Assembly (NCBI RefSeq): GCF_004770105.1
Contig: NZ_RQEY01000005.1
Coordinates: forward strand, 372,001 to 436,000
Direction: 5' to 3'
DNA: 64,000 nucleotides
Source of the DNA: Leptospira andrefontaineae
GTDB lineage: Bacteria; Spirochaetota; Leptospiria; Leptospirales; Leptospiraceae
In this document: positions 52,283 to 63,374 of the stretch, in pieces
How the letters are laid out: the number at the start of each line of letters is the position of its first letter
How positions within the stretch are numbered: the stretch's first letter is position 1
Notes under the pieces: generated by a model
What the model was told of the DNA's origin: nothing
What the model saw: only the letters and a program-made list of their open reading frames with translations
The model's database searches: none
Program-made: the position numbers and the translations under genes

Positions 52283-54358
52283 ATGAGTATCAGGGCCAGA
52301 ATTTCATTATATCTCTCCTTAGTTTTATTTTTGGGTTTTGCAGTTCTTACTGCGATCAATTCGGTGATCTCATATCGCAGTTTGCATTCCGAGATCGAGT
52401 CCGGTTCTGCATTAAGCGCGGAAAGATATACTTTTGAAGTAAAAGATTATCTGGATACCGCTATGGGAATGACCAGAGGTTTCAGGATGCTTCTTATCTT
52501 CTCCAATCCTAAGAGAGAAGAGGTAATCAATACGATGCTCGAGATCCTACATCGGAATACTAAATGGTTCGGAATGTGGGTAGTGTACGAACCGAATGCA
52601 TTCGACGGTGCGGACGCTCAGTATAAAAATAAGAAAGGTCATGATTCCACAGGAAGATTCGTGACTTACGTTCATTCCGTAAAATCAGTTACGGATGCAG
52701 TCATAGAACCTTCTATCAATTATGAGGCAACTGATGGAACTGCAGACTTCTATCAGATCCCTAAAAAGACAATGGAACCTTTGGTAACGGATCCATATAC
52801 GTACACAGCCGGTGGAAAACAAGTGCAGATGATCTCTCTTTGTGTTCCTGTAAGTAATGGTGGAAAGTTTTGGGGAGTTCTTGGGTTGGACATTACTACC
52901 GCTCAATTACAAGAGACTATGGGAAATATAAAACCATTCCGGGGTTTAGGATATCTTGCTCTTATTTCTCCTAAAGGAATTTACGCTGCTAATGGTGGTG
53001 ATCCTAGTTTAGTAGGTAAGGTAATCCCGGACGCAGAAGAATTAAAGTTAGTCCAAACTAAATCGGAAGAACACGAACGGTTTACATATGAATCTGATGG
53101 TAATACTCATCATTTCTTTCCATTCAAGATCGGTAAAGGACAGAAACAATGGATCATGCAGATCAGTATTCCTAATTCTATTTTTGCGAAGGAACTATTA
53201 AGTGTACTTTTTCAGAATGCTGTCTCTTCTCTACTCATTGTGAGTATGATAGTGATTGTTCTTCATTTTATATTCCAAAAATTGATCTCCGCGGGCTTAT
53301 TAAAAGCGATCGGCTTTTCAGAAGAAATCGCGAAAGGAAATTTACTCGCTTCGTCCGATTATGATCGTAAGGACGAGATAGGTGCGTTATTAGCTGCGAT
53401 GAATACGATGAGAGAACATCTATTCGGCGTGGTGAAAGAGATAGGATTTTCCACAAATAAGTTAGCCGGAACAGCGGAGAAAATGGCTGTTTCTTCTCGG
53501 AATTTTTCCGATGTGGCACAAACCCAAGCCTCAGCAGCTGAAGAATGTTCCGCAGCAGTAGAGGAATTGGCTGCTTCTGCCCAAAACGTTGGTAAGTCTA
53601 TGCAGAGAGCTGTCTCTAGTATGAGAGAGATTGACGGAAACGTTATTTTATTAAAAGAACAGATTGCGAGTATCAATGCAGAGATGCAAAGTCTGGTGAG
53701 TCTGGCGGCTTCTTCCAAAGATGAGGCTGTTACCGGAGAATCCGCGATGAGCACTTCTAACCGTGCCATGGGTGCGATTGGAGACAGTGCTTCCCGTATT
53801 AATGAGATACTTTCTTTGATCACTGAGATCTCCGAAAAAACAAATCTTCTCGCATTGAATGCGGCGATAGAAGCAGCAAGAGCGGGAGAAGCAGGAAAAG
53901 GATTTGCGGTAGTCGCAGAAGAGATCGGAAAACTTGCTTCCCAAACTTCCAGCTCGGTCCAAGAGATCGGTGGACTAGTCAATTCTACAAACACTGCAGT
54001 TTTGGATGGAAACAAAAAAATGGGAGAAGCGTCTCAGATACTACAAAGGATCAAGGAGAGGGTAGACGAATTCGACAAATCAGCAAAAGCAGTTTTGAGT
54101 TCTGTTAAAACTCAGGAATCCAATACCAAAGAGATCGCAGAAAGTGCAAATTCCCTGATGACTTTCAGTCTTCAGATCGAAGAGGCAGTGACGGAACAAA
54201 GAAGAGCAACGGAGGAGATCACCAAAACTATCGTAAATATCTCGGAAGGTACACAGGATATTGCGACCGGTGCAGACGATCTTACTACATTCTCCGGGGA
54301 TATGCATGGGCAATCCGAGCAATTATCCAATCTAATAGGAAAATTCAAAGTTAGCTAG
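52283..54358 (+). CDS. Methyl-accepting chemotaxis protein (dCache-type), copy 1
   Basis: A 691-residue receptor: transmembrane helix at ~7-29, extracytoplasmic Cache-like sensor (~30-300; [35 protein letters not shown] and [19 protein letters not shown]), second helix (~310-335), HAMP ([32 protein letters not shown]) and signalling domain with tip [41 protein letters not shown]. No Shine-Dalgarno sequence is visible before the ATG (the upstream bases are pyrimidine-rich). It is followed 48 bp later by a paralog of identical length. Confidence 0.93.
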   Translation: MSIRARISLYLSLVLFLGFAVLTAINSVISYRSLHSEIESGSALSAERYTFEVKDYLDTAMGMTRGFRMLLIFSNPKREEVINTMLEILHRNTKWFGMWVVYEPNAFDGADAQYKNKKGHDSTGRFVTYVHSVKSVTDAVIEPSINYEATDGTADFYQIPKKTMEPLVTDPYTYTAGGKQVQMISLCVPVSNGGKFWGVLGLDITTAQLQETMGNIKPFRGLGYLALISPKGIYAANGGDPSLVGKVIPDAEELKLVQTKSEEHERFTYESDGNTHHFFPFKIGKGQKQWIMQISIPNSIFAKELLSVLFQNAVSSLLIVSMIVIVLHFIFQKLISAGLLKAIGFSEEIAKGNLLASSDYDRKDEIGALLAAMNTMREHLFGVVKEIGFSTNKLAGTAEKMAVSSRNFSDVAQTQASAAEECSAAVEELAASAQNVGKSMQRAVSSMREIDGNVILLKEQIASINAEMQSLVSLAASSKDEAVTGESAMSTSNRAMGAIGDSASRINEILSLITEISEKTNLLALNAAIEAARAGEAGKGFAVVAEEIGKLASQTSSSVQEIGGLVNSTNTAVLDGNKKMGEASQILQRIKERVDEFDKSAKAVLSSVKTQESNTKEIAESANSLMTFSLQIEEAVTEQRRATEEITKTIVNISEGTQDIATGADDLTTFSGDMHGQSEQLSNLIGKFKVS

Positions 54359-54406
54359 AAAGAAAAAGATTCCAATATTTCTTTCCAATTTCAAAATGGA
54401 GCCCTT

Positions 54407-56482
54407 ATGAGTATTCGGCTCCGAATTTCTTTATATATTTCCATCGTTCTATTCACCGCATTCTCCCTGCTTGCGGCTTATAATTCCTATTCTTCTTACC
54501 AGAATTTGAGAGAGGAAGTGGAACAGAGTTCCGATGTGACCGCGGAAAGATGGACTTTCGAAATTATGGAAGAATTGAATACTCTCATGGGTTTGATCCG
54601 TGGTTTTCGTTTTCCTTTGATCTATGCTTCTCCGGGGAGAGAGCAGGTAGTCCAAACTCTTCGTGAGATTATGAAACGAAACGAAAACTATTTCGGAATG
54701 TGGCTTTGTTATGAACCGAATGCGTATGACGGTAAGGATATTTTGTATAAGAATAAGCTAGGTCATGACGGATCCGGTCGTTTTATTCCATATTTAAACC
54801 GCGCTCGCGGTAAAGACATCATAGATTTGGAACCGTTAAGAGATTATGAGAATACGGACGGAACCGGAGATTTTTATCAAGTAACTAAGAAAACAGATAA
54901 ACCTACAGTGGTTGGTCCTTATCATTATACTGTAAGCGGTAAAAGTATTCTGATGATCTCTCTTGTGGTTCCGATCAGTGTACCTGGTCAATTTTACGGT
55001 GCCGCAGGTATGGACATAGACCTGAAAAATTTGCAAGAGAGGATCGGAAATAAAAAACCTTTTAGGAACAAAGGACATATCGCTCTCATTTCTTCTACAG
55101 GATTGTATGCGATCAACGGAGAAAATCAAGAATTGCTCGGTAAAAAGATCGCGGACGAGAATGAATTAAAACAATATCTGGAAAATGTAAACGAAGGAAA
55201 AAGATTCGTATACGAATCCGGAGGGAACACTTCTTATTATTTTCCATTCCATATTGGAAAGGATCCTAAGTTTTGGACTCTAATGGTGAGCATTCCAAAT
55301 TCGGTATATTATGAAAATATTGGAGATATTATCCTAAAAGCCGTTCTTTCTTCTTTCCTGATCTTGATTGTAGTATTACTTTCTTTAAATTTAATATTTG
55401 ATCGACTCGTGAGTTCGGGCCTTTTGAAAGCGATCGGTTTCTCGGATGAGATCGCTAAGGGAAATCTAACGGTTAAGAATGATTATCCCGTAAAAGATGA
55501 GATCGGTACATTATTTATCTCTATGGACCAGATGAGGGAAAATCTTCTGAACGTGGTCAAGGAGATGAGATCTTCGTCTGAAAAATTAGGTTCTAAATCG
55601 GAAGAGATGGCTGTTTCTTCTCGGAACTTTGCGGATATTGCACAGACCCAAGCTTCTGCAGCTGAGGAATCTTCTGCGGCAGTAGAGGAACTTGCCGCTT
55701 CTGCTCAAAACGTAGGTAAGTCCATGGAAAAAGCAGTGGAGAATACCAAAGAGATAGACGGCAACTCAATGAGGTTGAAAGAACAGATCATAAGTATCAA
55801 CCAAGAAATGCAGGGACTGGTCAATCTTGCGGTAGAATCCAAAAGACAAGCTGTGACCGGAGAGAACGCGATGTTTGCCTCCACGAATGCAATGGGTGAG
55901 ATCGGAGAAAGTGCCTCTAGAATTACGGAAATCTTATCTATCATTACTGAGATCTCCGAAAAAACAAACCTTCTCGCATTGAACGCAGCGATAGAAGCGG
56001 CAAGGGCCGGAGAAGCAGGAAAAGGATTTGCTGTCGTTGCAGAAGAGATAGGCAAACTTGCTTCCCAAACTTCCAGTTCGGTCCAAGAGATCGGCGAACT
56101 TGTAGAATCCACAAACGATGCTGTCATGAATGGTAACTCCAAGGTGGAAGAAGCTTCTTTAATATTAAAAAAGTTGAAACAAAGTGTGAATGAGTTCGAG
56201 ATTTCTGCGAATAAAGTTTTGGTTTCCGTGAAAGACCAAGAGACGAATACGGGCAGGATCCAAACTAGTTCCAATACTTTAACTTCTTTCAGTATGCAGA
56301 TCGAAGAAGCGGTTATCGAACAGAAAAACGCTACGAATGAGATCACCAAAACGATCCTTAGTATTTCAGAAGGTACTCAGGAGATAGCGGGTGGGGCCGA
56401 TGATCTTACCACATTCTCAGGTGAGACACAAATGTTAGCGGAACAACTTTCCAAACTGATCGAAAAGTTTAAAGTGGACTAA
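54407..56482 (+). CDS. Methyl-accepting chemotaxis protein (dCache-type), copy 2
   Basis: A 691-residue paralog of the previous gene with the same architecture. Sensor domains share the frame [35 protein letters not shown], but have diverged enough for a different ligand. The signalling tips are almost identical at protein level and share long nucleotide matches (around 53820-53970 and 55950-56100). ATGGAG precedes the start. It converges on hemW with a 1-bp gap. Confidence 0.93.
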   Translation: MSIRLRISLYISIVLFTAFSLLAAYNSYSSYQNLREEVEQSSDVTAERWTFEIMEELNTLMGLIRGFRFPLIYASPGREQVVQTLREIMKRNENYFGMWLCYEPNAYDGKDILYKNKLGHDGSGRFIPYLNRARGKDIIDLEPLRDYENTDGTGDFYQVTKKTDKPTVVGPYHYTVSGKSILMISLVVPISVPGQFYGAAGMDIDLKNLQERIGNKKPFRNKGHIALISSTGLYAINGENQELLGKKIADENELKQYLENVNEGKRFVYESGGNTSYYFPFHIGKDPKFWTLMVSIPNSVYYENIGDIILKAVLSSFLILIVVLLSLNLIFDRLVSSGLLKAIGFSDEIAKGNLTVKNDYPVKDEIGTLFISMDQMRENLLNVVKEMRSSSEKLGSKSEEMAVSSRNFADIAQTQASAAEESSAAVEELAASAQNVGKSMEKAVENTKEIDGNSMRLKEQIISINQEMQGLVNLAVESKRQAVTGENAMFASTNAMGEIGESASRITEILSIITEISEKTNLLALNAAIEAARAGEAGKGFAVVAEEIGKLASQTSSSVQEIGELVESTNDAVMNGNSKVEEASLILKKLKQSVNEFEISANKVLVSVKDQETNTGRIQTSSNTLTSFSMQIEEAVIEQKNATNEITKTILSISEGTQEIAGGADDLTTFSGETQMLAEQLSKLIEKFKVD

Positions 56483-56483
56483 G

Positions 56484-57650
56484 TTACCTATCCGCAAGAT
56501 CTAAAATTTCTGAGTCTAAAAATAGAACCGAACTGGAATTCCATTGGAAGATTGTACCGTCCAAGGTACATTTTCCTTCTGAAACCTTTTGTTTTAATTT
56601 AGAAAGTATTGTTTCTTTTTTATCGGGAAAATAATCCAAAAAATCTTTAAGATCGATCGGAAGGAATATCCTAAAAAGAGATATTAGGATTTCTTCAAAT
56701 GGATCAGAGGTTTCGTAGAGGTCCGGATTTTTTCCCGTTCCATTTATATAGGCAGAAGTGTTTCTTGGGTTGGAATACCTACCGGAAGGTAAAAATCCGT
56801 GAGCCCCAGGTCCGATCCCCAAATAATTTTCGTAGGTCCAATATTTCATATTATGGCGAGAGAAGAGTCCGGGCTTCGAATAATTAGAAACCTCGTATTG
56901 AACAAATCCCTTGGATCTCAAAAAATCCGGCAAATCTTGTAGGATTTTTTCCTGCACTTCCTCGGAAGGTGGAGCGGCACTCCCTGCAGAAACCTTTCTA
57001 CTATATTCTGTTCCTTTTTCTACAGTGAGAGCATAAATGCTGATATGAGAAACTCCCGAGGCCAAAACAGAATTTGCATCTTCGTAAAATTCTTTTTCTG
57101 TCTGTCCTGGAACTCCGAACATCAGGTCCGCGCCATAATTTGTTATTTTAGAAGTTTGTAATGCTTCCAAGGTCCTGGTATAAGTTTCCGGGTCGAAATA
57201 TCTGTCTAAAAACTTCAGATTTTTGGGAAGAAAGGATTGTATTCCAACATGAACTCTGTTGATCCCCGCGTCATACAATCCTTGCAGATATTCGGGAGTT
57301 ACATCTTCCGGGTTACATTCTAATGTAATCTCAGAATCTGCGGAAAGATTTAGATTGTCTTTTAAGAATTTTATAAAATCCGCATATCGTGTATAGGATG
57401 CTTTAGAAGGAGTTCCGCCTCCGAAAAACAAACTATCAAAAACAATGTCTCGATAGTCGGGAAAGTTTTTAAGTCTTAGTAGAACTTCTTCTTTATATTT
57501 GGAAAATAGAGTTTCTTCCAGGGGAGAAGGTTCTAACCCTATTCCTTCCGAATAAAAATCACAATAACTACATTTGTGAACGCAAAATGGATAGTGTACA
57601 TAGATTCCCGGTCTGTTAGTTTTTTGTATGACCGGGAGTCTTGTTTCCAA
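56484..57650 (-). CDS. hemW: Radical SAM protein HemW (coproporphyrinogen oxidase-like)
   Basis: A 388-residue radical SAM protein. The Fe-S/SAM motif is [11 protein letters not shown] with Cys 23, 27 and 30; [37 protein letters not shown] and [14 protein letters not shown] follow as in HemN/HemW. The [23 protein letters not shown] segment is the HemW-type heme-binding/HemN C region. HemW works as a heme chaperone and not a coproporphyrinogen oxidase. The start is TTG 57650; no ATG lies before the Cys motif. It begins 1 bp after the GH3 gene. Confidence 0.92.
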   Translation of the reverse strand: METRLPVIQKTNRPGIYVHYPFCVHKCSYCDFYSEGIGLEPSPLEETLFSKYKEEVLLRLKNFPDYRDIVFDSLFFGGGTPSKASYTRYADFIKFLKDNLNLSADSEITLECNPEDVTPEYLQGLYDAGINRVHVGIQSFLPKNLKFLDRYFDPETYTRTLEALQTSKITNYGADLMFGVPGQTEKEFYEDANSVLASGVSHISIYALTVEKGTEYSRKVSAGSAAPPSEEVQEKILQDLPDFLRSKGFVQYEVSNYSKPGLFSRHNMKYWTYENYLGIGPGAHGFLPSGRYSNPRNTSAYINGTGKNPDLYETSDPFEEILISLFRIFLPIDLKDFLDYFPDKKETILSKLKQKVSEGKCTLDGTIFQWNSSSVLFLDSEILDLADR

Positions 57651-57651
57651 A

Positions 57652-59436
57652 TTATTTTGTATTCTTGCTGACCGAGTCTACTTCCGTTTCTATAGACGCA
57701 GAAGATTTTTTAGGATTCGGTTTTAAGATCAGATCCACAAGCGGGATCTCGTTCTTTCTGTCCAGCACTGAATACAATAATGCCTTTTTGGATTCTGGAG
57801 TTGGAGAAAAAGAGAATAAAATTTTCAGATTTGAAACATCCGGCAAATCCAAAAATGGAGTTCCGTAATGCAGGCAAACGATCTCCGCTTCCGGGAATTT
57901 TTGAGCAAGAGAGGCCGCAAGATCCAATTCAGTTTGGGTGAATGAATTTAAAACTGCACGTTTTACTTCTTTTTTTTCCAACTTTTTGCGCAGACTAGCT
58001 AAATCTGAATTCGTAAGATTACGAGATTTTAGGTCGGAAAGAAATTCTTCTCCCTTTAAATAGAAAACCGTATTTTCAATAGATGCACTTTCAGGTAGGA
58101 AAGTTTTAGGAAAGGAAACAATCGCCTTTCTGCTTACATCTCTATTCAGAGTTTCTTGGTAATATTGGGAGAATAAATTTTCTCTATTCTTATCCTGTTC
58201 TGCAAAATGGTTTTTTAATACTTCAGGAAGTTCTATTGGGAACACTGAAGCCGCTCTTCCGTTTTTAGGACCTTCTGCAAACTCTGTGATGATCCCGTAT
58301 TTTAGTTTATAATAAATTTGTCTTTTGACTGCTTCTTTTAAAAGATCTTTTCCCTCTCTTACTAAGGTTCCTTTTTTGTAGGCCTTTAAGATCTGATCTC
58401 TCATGGATTGAGTAGTTGGACCCCAGCTAGTCATTAGAATAATATCTGCCCCTGCAATCAAAGCAAGCACGCCCGGATCTTCTTTTTGGTAATGTTCGTC
58501 TATCGCATCCATTTCCATCGCATCCGTAATAATAAGTCCTTGGTATTGGAATTCTTTACGAAGTAGATCTCCTAGGATTTTAGAAGAAAGAGTAGCGGGG
58601 AAGTTCGGATCGATCTTTGGATATACGATATGTGCGCTCATGATCGCGTCGGCGCCATTTTGGATAGCAGTTTGGAATGGGATAAGCTCAAAGTTTTTAA
58701 GTTCTTCCAAGGTTTTTTCTATTTTAGGAAGTCCTAAATGACTATCCACATTGGTGTCCCCATGACCAGGGAAATGTTTGATTACGGGAATAGAACCGCC
58801 GAGTCTTGCTCCTTCTTCATAAGAAACTCCCGCATTTAATACAGTTTCTAGATTACTTCCTAAAGATCTTGTGTTGATGACCGGATTGAATGGATTATTA
58901 TTGATGTCCATATCAGGAGCGAATAAAAAGTTCAGTCCCAATTTTCTCAATTGGTAAGAAGTGACAAAGCCAACTTTTTTAGCCATGTCTTTATCCTTGG
59001 TTTGGCCGAGCGCCATTGCTCCAGGAAATTGAGTCACTCCGTCTTTGACTCGGATCACTCTTCCACCTTCCTGGTCTACTGAGATGAGTAATGGTAATCC
59101 AGTATTTTCTAATGCACTTGTTTGTAGATCTTTGTTCAAAGATTTGATCTCAGACTTGGAGCCCAAGTTTCTTCCGAATAAGATCACTCCACCAGGTTTG
59201 ATCGTCTCAATTTCTTTCTTAGCGATCGGATCTAGAATGGTTCCAGGTATTGCAACATGGATGACCTGACCTACTAATTCTTCTGGGCTGAGTTTAGAAG
59301 TAATCTCCTCAGCTTGACGAAGCATTCCTTCTTGGATTTCCTGGGCTTGGAGTTCACTTCTGAATTGGCCCAACCAAAGGTATAAGAAGAGTAAGAAAGC
59401 GGCAGTAACGCCTGCGACTAGTAACCGTTTGAACAT
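57652..59436 (-). CDS. Glycoside hydrolase family 3 (NagZ-like), membrane-anchored
   Basis: A 594-residue enzyme with an N-terminal anchor helix (residues ~5-25), a family 3 catalytic domain and a C-terminal ~200-residue extra domain. Hallmarks are [55 protein letters not shown] and [12 protein letters not shown], with Asp of ITDAM the probable nucleophile. NagZ-type enzymes release N-acetylglucosamine from cell-wall fragments. NagZ is usually cytosolic and ~340 residues; this longer, anchored form may act in the periplasm. Confidence 0.87.
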   Translation of the reverse strand: MFKRLLVAGVTAAFLLFLYLWLGQFRSELQAQEIQEGMLRQAEEITSKLSPEELVGQVIHVAIPGTILDPIAKKEIETIKPGGVILFGRNLGSKSEIKSLNKDLQTSALENTGLPLLISVDQEGGRVIRVKDGVTQFPGAMALGQTKDKDMAKKVGFVTSYQLRKLGLNFLFAPDMDINNNPFNPVINTRSLGSNLETVLNAGVSYEEGARLGGSIPVIKHFPGHGDTNVDSHLGLPKIEKTLEELKNFELIPFQTAIQNGADAIMSAHIVYPKIDPNFPATLSSKILGDLLRKEFQYQGLIITDAMEMDAIDEHYQKEDPGVLALIAGADIILMTSWGPTTQSMRDQILKAYKKGTLVREGKDLLKEAVKRQIYYKLKYGIITEFAEGPKNGRAASVFPIELPEVLKNHFAEQDKNRENLFSQYYQETLNRDVSRKAIVSFPKTFLPESASIENTVFYLKGEEFLSDLKSRNLTNSDLASLRKKLEKKEVKRAVLNSFTQTELDLAASLAQKFPEAEIVCLHYGTPFLDLPDVSNLKILFSFSPTPESKKALLYSVLDRKNEIPLVDLILKPNPKKSSASIETEVDSVSKNTK

Positions 59437-59541
59437 ACTTACTAGATCCCAATCGGTTGCGTATTCGTAAAGCAGAACTTGAAGCGTCCTTTTTGGGACC
59501 TTGCTTGGACATGATGGGTCGGATTGTAGATAGGAGAAAAA

Positions 59542-60222
59542 ATGAGCCGTTTATCATATTATGGATTTTTCAGTATTTTAGTAATCTTTGCTTTTGTTGC
59601 TTCTTGCAATAAAGAAGGTTCCGAGCAAGAACCAAAGGTCTCTCCAAAGATGGAAACAAAAACAAACGGCAAAAAGATCCTTTTCTTTGGAGACAGTTTA
59701 ACTGCCGGTTATGGCTTGAATGGACCGGAAGAATCTTTTGCTCATCTATCCTTTTTGGAACTCCAAAAAAAATATCCGGATCTGGGATATGTAAATGCGG
59801 GTGTTAGCGGCGACACTACTTCAGGTGGACTCGCAAGACTAGACTGGGTTTTGAATACAAAATATGATGTGTTCGTTTTGGAATTGGGAGCAAACGATTC
59901 TTTAAGAGGACTTCCTACAAAGATGACTGAGGAGAATCTAACAAGGATTATTCGCGAGGCTCGGGCAAAATATCCTTCCATTAAAATTCTATTAATTGGG
60001 ATGAGAACGCTTCCGAATATGGGGCCCCAATACGCAAAAGAATTTGCGAGTCTCTTTCCGAGAGTCGCTAAAAAAGAAAAGACTGAATTTATGCCATTCT
60101 TGCTAGCAGGCGTTGCAGGAGATAGAAAATTGAACCAAGACGATGGGATCCATCCCACTGCAGAAGGTCATAAAATACTCTCTAAACATCTGGTTCCTTA
60201 TTTGAACAAACTATTGAAATAG
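59542..60222 (+). CDS. SGNH-family esterase lipoprotein (TesA-like)
   Basis: A 226-residue lipoprotein. Residues 1-21 are a signal peptide with lipobox VASC, so Cys 21 is likely lipidated. SGNH blocks: FFGDSLTAGYGL (nucleophile Ser), AGVSGDTTSGGLARL (Gly), LELGANDSLRGLP (Asn) and DGIHPTAEGH (Asp, His). The family includes arylesterases and thioesterase I (TesA). Located on the cell surface or in the periplasm; substrate probably an acyl ester or lysophospholipid. Confidence 0.9.
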   Translation: MSRLSYYGFFSILVIFAFVASCNKEGSEQEPKVSPKMETKTNGKKILFFGDSLTAGYGLNGPEESFAHLSFLELQKKYPDLGYVNAGVSGDTTSGGLARLDWVLNTKYDVFVLELGANDSLRGLPTKMTEENLTRIIREARAKYPSIKILLIGMRTLPNMGPQYAKEFASLFPRVAKKEKTEFMPFLLAGVAGDRKLNQDDGIHPTAEGHKILSKHLVPYLNKLLK

Positions 60223-60318
60223 TTCGAGCATCCAATCATTAAAGTACAACAATATTTGTAAATGCTTGCTTTCTGATTTCGGATAGGAGATAACTCCTTC
60301 CTGGGACAGGGGCAAGAA

Positions 60319-62475
60319 ATGGTACGCCAACATTATAGATCATGTACTTTATGCGAAGCTATGTGCGGACTCAGACTAGAGATAGAGGACGATGTAGTAG
60401 TTGCAGTTAGAGGAGATAAAGAGGATAAATTCAGTAGAGGTCATCTTTGTGCGAAAGGACCCGAACTTAAAAATTTATACGAAGATCCTGACAGACTTAA
60501 ATTTCCTTTAAAACGTACTGAGAATGGATGGGAGAAGGTAGACTGGGTCACAGCTCTCACTGATATCGCTACAAAACTTGTGGAGATCCAAAATAAGTAC
60601 GGAAACGATTCCATCGCAGTATATAGCGGAAACCCAAGCGTCCATAATTACGGTTCCATGTTATTCGGCCAAAGGTTTATAGGGCGTTTAAGAACTAAAA
60701 ATAATTATTCTGCAACTTCTGTGGACCAGCTTCCTCACCAATTACTTTCTTATTGGATGTTCGGCCACCAACTACTGGTTCCAATTCCCGATATAGATAG
60801 AACCAATTTCTTTTTGATCCTAGGCGGAAACCCATTTGCATCTAATGGAAGTTTAATGACTGTTCCGGATGTAAAAAAGAGATTAAAAGAGATACAGGAA
60901 AGAGGCGGTAAATACGTAGTTATAGATCCAAGAAAGACTGAAACTGCAGTTCATGCGGATGAACATCATTTTATTCTGCCAGGAACGGATGCATTCTTCC
61001 TTCTTTCTATTATAGATGTACTATTTAAGAAAAACTTAACAAAGAAAAATTCCTTAATCAAAGAAGAAGATTTACTAAAATTAAAATCGATTGCGGCTCA
61101 GTACCCTGCAAATGAGACGGAAAAGTTAACCGGAATTTCTGTAGAAACAGTAGAGAGGATCGCATTCGAATTTTCGAAAGCGAACGGTGCAGTATGTTAT
61201 GGTCGTGTAGGAGTTTCTACACAAGCATTCGGTGCGCTTTGCCAATGGTTGATCAATTCAATCAATTGTATCACTGGAAATATGGACTCAGTTGGAGGTG
61301 CAATGTTTACACTTCCTGCCGTGGACATGATCGATCCAAAAGGAGTGATGAAAAGTTCTCCAGGAAGTTTTCATACTTACGGTTCAAGGGTCAGGGATTT
61401 ACCTGAATTTAACGAAGAATTACCTGTTGCAGCACTTGCAGAAGAAATTTTAACTCCGGGACAAGGTCAAGTGAAGGCACTAGTAACTTCTGCCGGAAAT
61501 CCGTTATTATCAACTCCAAACGGTTCTCAATTAGAGAAGGCAGTTTCAAGTTTGGAGTTTATGGTAAGTGTGGACTTCTATCTGAATGAGACAACAAAAC
61601 ACGCTCATTATATTCTTCCACCAAGTTCTGCTTTGGAACATGATCATTACGATTTAGTGTTTAATGTTTTTGCGGTACGAAATACAGTTAGATATAATCA
61701 ACCTGCATTCGAACCTGAAGAAGGAATGCTTCATGATTGGGAAATTTTTTCGGATCTTACCAAAAGAATCGAACTTCTTAAATCAGAAAAACCTCTTCCT
61801 AAAGAATTGATCAAAACAAAGATCACTCCTTCTGCGATTATTGATCATGCTTTAAAATCAGGCCCTTATGGAGAAAAATCCGGATCTTCCGTTGGAATGA
61901 GTTTAGAACTCCTGAAAAACAGTCCACATGGAGTTGATCTTGGAGCCTTGAAACCTTGTTTTCCTGACAGACTTTGGACGGAAGACAAGATGATCCGACT
62001 TGTTCCTAAGGAAGTGGTTTCCGATTTGGATCGATTGGCAAAATACGGACAAAAACTTCTCACAGACAAAAAAGAAAATGGTTCTTTCTTACTGATAGGA
62101 AGAAGACATTTAAGAAATAATAATTCATGGATGCATAATCTTCCAAAACTAATGACCGGAAAAGATCGCTGCACACTCATGATCCATCCGGAAGATGCAA
62201 GTGCTCTCGGAATTAAAGAAGAAGAGGAAGTACTTGTGGAATCCAGAGTAGGTAAGATTGGATTACCTGCAGAAATTACCGAAGAGATGATGAGGGGAGT
62301 GGTGAGTATTCCTCATGGATTCGGACATGCAAAAGAAGGGGTTTCTCTCCAAGTCGCTTCTAAATTTGCCGGTTCCAGTATCAACGATCTAACGGACGAC
62401 CAGGTATTAGACGAACTTTCCGGAAATGCAGCGTTTAGCGGTATTCCGGTCTCTTTAAGCAAAAGATCGGCTTAG
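60319..62475 (+). CDS. Molybdopterin oxidoreductase (DMSO reductase superfamily)
   Basis: A 718-residue enzyme. A [4Fe-4S] site is formed by Cys 9, 12, 16 and 44 (CTLCEAMC and GHLCAKG). The molybdopterin domains continue with FFLILGGNPFASNGSLM, VVIDPRKTETA, GRVGVSTQAFGALCQWLINSINCITGNMDSVGG and a C-terminal dinucleotide-binding domain (LLIGRRHLRNNNSWMHNLPKLMTGKDRCTLMIHPEDASALGI). At the place where the Mo ligand is expected I read ATSVDQLPH, with no Cys or Ser aligned; Asp is the candidate. No electron-transfer subunit or twin-arginine signal is present, so it is cytosolic and its partner unknown. Confidence 0.9.
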   Translation: MVRQHYRSCTLCEAMCGLRLEIEDDVVVAVRGDKEDKFSRGHLCAKGPELKNLYEDPDRLKFPLKRTENGWEKVDWVTALTDIATKLVEIQNKYGNDSIAVYSGNPSVHNYGSMLFGQRFIGRLRTKNNYSATSVDQLPHQLLSYWMFGHQLLVPIPDIDRTNFFLILGGNPFASNGSLMTVPDVKKRLKEIQERGGKYVVIDPRKTETAVHADEHHFILPGTDAFFLLSIIDVLFKKNLTKKNSLIKEEDLLKLKSIAAQYPANETEKLTGISVETVERIAFEFSKANGAVCYGRVGVSTQAFGALCQWLINSINCITGNMDSVGGAMFTLPAVDMIDPKGVMKSSPGSFHTYGSRVRDLPEFNEELPVAALAEEILTPGQGQVKALVTSAGNPLLSTPNGSQLEKAVSSLEFMVSVDFYLNETTKHAHYILPPSSALEHDHYDLVFNVFAVRNTVRYNQPAFEPEEGMLHDWEIFSDLTKRIELLKSEKPLPKELIKTKITPSAIIDHALKSGPYGEKSGSSVGMSLELLKNSPHGVDLGALKPCFPDRLWTEDKMIRLVPKEVVSDLDRLAKYGQKLLTDKKENGSFLLIGRRHLRNNNSWMHNLPKLMTGKDRCTLMIHPEDASALGIKEEEEVLVESRVGKIGLPAEITEEMMRGVVSIPHGFGHAKEGVSLQVASKFAGSSINDLTDDQVLDELSGNAAFSGIPVSLSKRSA

Positions 62476-62487
62476 GCCCGAAACAAA

Positions 62488-62508
62488 TCCGCCCGTGAAC
62501 CGGGCGGA
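62488..62508. terminator. Intrinsic terminator hairpin between convergent genes
   Basis: A perfect 8-bp stem, TCCGCCCG (62488-62495) with CGGGCGGA (62501-62508), and a 5-nt loop. On the minus strand it is followed by TTTGTTTC; on the plus strand by ATCAAAACTTAATTTTT. It lies between the ends of the molybdopterin gene (62475) and the VOC gene (62517), so it can serve both. Confidence 0.75.
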
Positions 62509-62516
62509 ATCAAAAC

Positions 62517-62969
62517 TTAATTTTTGTCGTAAGCTTCCCGTAGTTTTGAAATTTCTATCTTATACATTTGTAACATTGCTTGAGTTACTCGTTGCGCCTT
62601 CTCTTGGTTTTTATCATATAGATATTTTTCTAGGATAGGAGGAATAATCTGCCAAGATAGACCGAACTTATCTTTTACCCAGCCACAAGGTTGTTTGCTC
62701 CCGCCGGCAGAAAGTTTTTCATATAGATCATCTATTTCTGCCTGAGTCTCTGCACTAATATAGATGGAGAATGCCTCAGTAAATTTAAAATGAGGTCCTC
62801 CAGTAAAAGCCAAAAACTTTTGGCCTTCTATCTCAAACTTGGCAGAAGCCATTCCTCCACCTAGTTTAGTAAGATTTTCTATTTTCATATTTTTGAATAT
62901 GCCAGAATAGAATTGGAGTGCTTCTTCCAAACCTTGCTCGAACATTAAAAATGGAATTGCCTTTTGCAT
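62517..62969 (-). CDS. PhnB-like VOC-superfamily protein
   Basis: A 150-residue protein of the 3-demethylubiquinone-9 methyltransferase-like (PhnB) group of the VOC fold. Signatures: AIPFLMFEQGLEEALQFYSGIF, AKFEIEGQKFLAFTGGPHFKFTEAFSIYI and CGWVKDKFGLSWQIIPP. Despite the family name, most members are of unknown activity. It is last in the minus-strand module with AHSA1 and ArsR genes, each separated by 4-5 bp. Confidence 0.88.
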   Translation of the reverse strand: MQKAIPFLMFEQGLEEALQFYSGIFKNMKIENLTKLGGGMASAKFEIEGQKFLAFTGGPHFKFTEAFSIYISAETQAEIDDLYEKLSAGGSKQPCGWVKDKFGLSWQIIPPILEKYLYDKNQEKAQRVTQAMLQMYKIEISKLREAYDKN

Positions 62970-62973
62970 AATC

Positions 62974-63369
62974 TTATCCTTTACGTTTTAGGAATATAAA
63001 TCCACCCAACCAAGAAAGAGGGATAGAAATTACGATGAGTCCTATAGAATACCAAGCAGGACCTTGGTCTCCCATTTGGATATGGCCTAGAGTGCTTGCG
63101 ATTGTTCCGATTACGCCTAGTGTGATCACATGTCCGATCGGGCTATGAGGAGAAAGTTTTGCAGTGAAAAATCCTCCGAGGACAGCAAGTGCCAAGCGAT
63201 AGGAGCTTGCGAGGAGGAATAAACTATCAGACATTCTTTCTCCCATAGGTGGATAACAATTAGTAATATGTAATACTTCATCAATAGAGATCGCTGGTAT
63301 AACATTGATCAAAATACCGGTAAATACGGCGCCGATACTTTTTAAGATAGAAATTGTTTTTGGGTTCAT
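62974..63369 (-). CDS. Small four-helix membrane protein
   Basis: A 131-residue membrane protein with about four hydrophobic helices (ILKSIGAVFTGILINVIPAI, LALAVLGGFFTAKL, GHVITLGVIGTIASTLGHI, WYSIGLIVISIPLSWLGGFIFL). I do not recognise a functional motif. Its place between an AHSA1 gene and a VOC gene, with 4-5 bp gaps, makes it part of the same operon. DoxX-like proteins often hold this position, but the DoxX motif is absent. Confidence 0.8.
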   Translation of the reverse strand: MNPKTISILKSIGAVFTGILINVIPAISIDEVLHITNCYPPMGERMSDSLFLLASSYRLALAVLGGFFTAKLSPHSPIGHVITLGVIGTIASTLGHIQMGDQGPAWYSIGLIVISIPLSWLGGFIFLKRKG

Positions 63370-63374
63370 GATTA

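Noticed and set aside
53359..54015. Antisense frame opposite chemoreceptor 1, with a similar one at 55705-56349
   Set aside because: Both frames mirror the same signalling-domain helices, so their resemblance comes from the conserved sense strand and codon use.
60281..60298. GGATAGGAG / CTCCT inverted repeat before the molybdopterin gene
   Set aside because: Only five perfect pairs with short arms; too weak to call a regulatory site.
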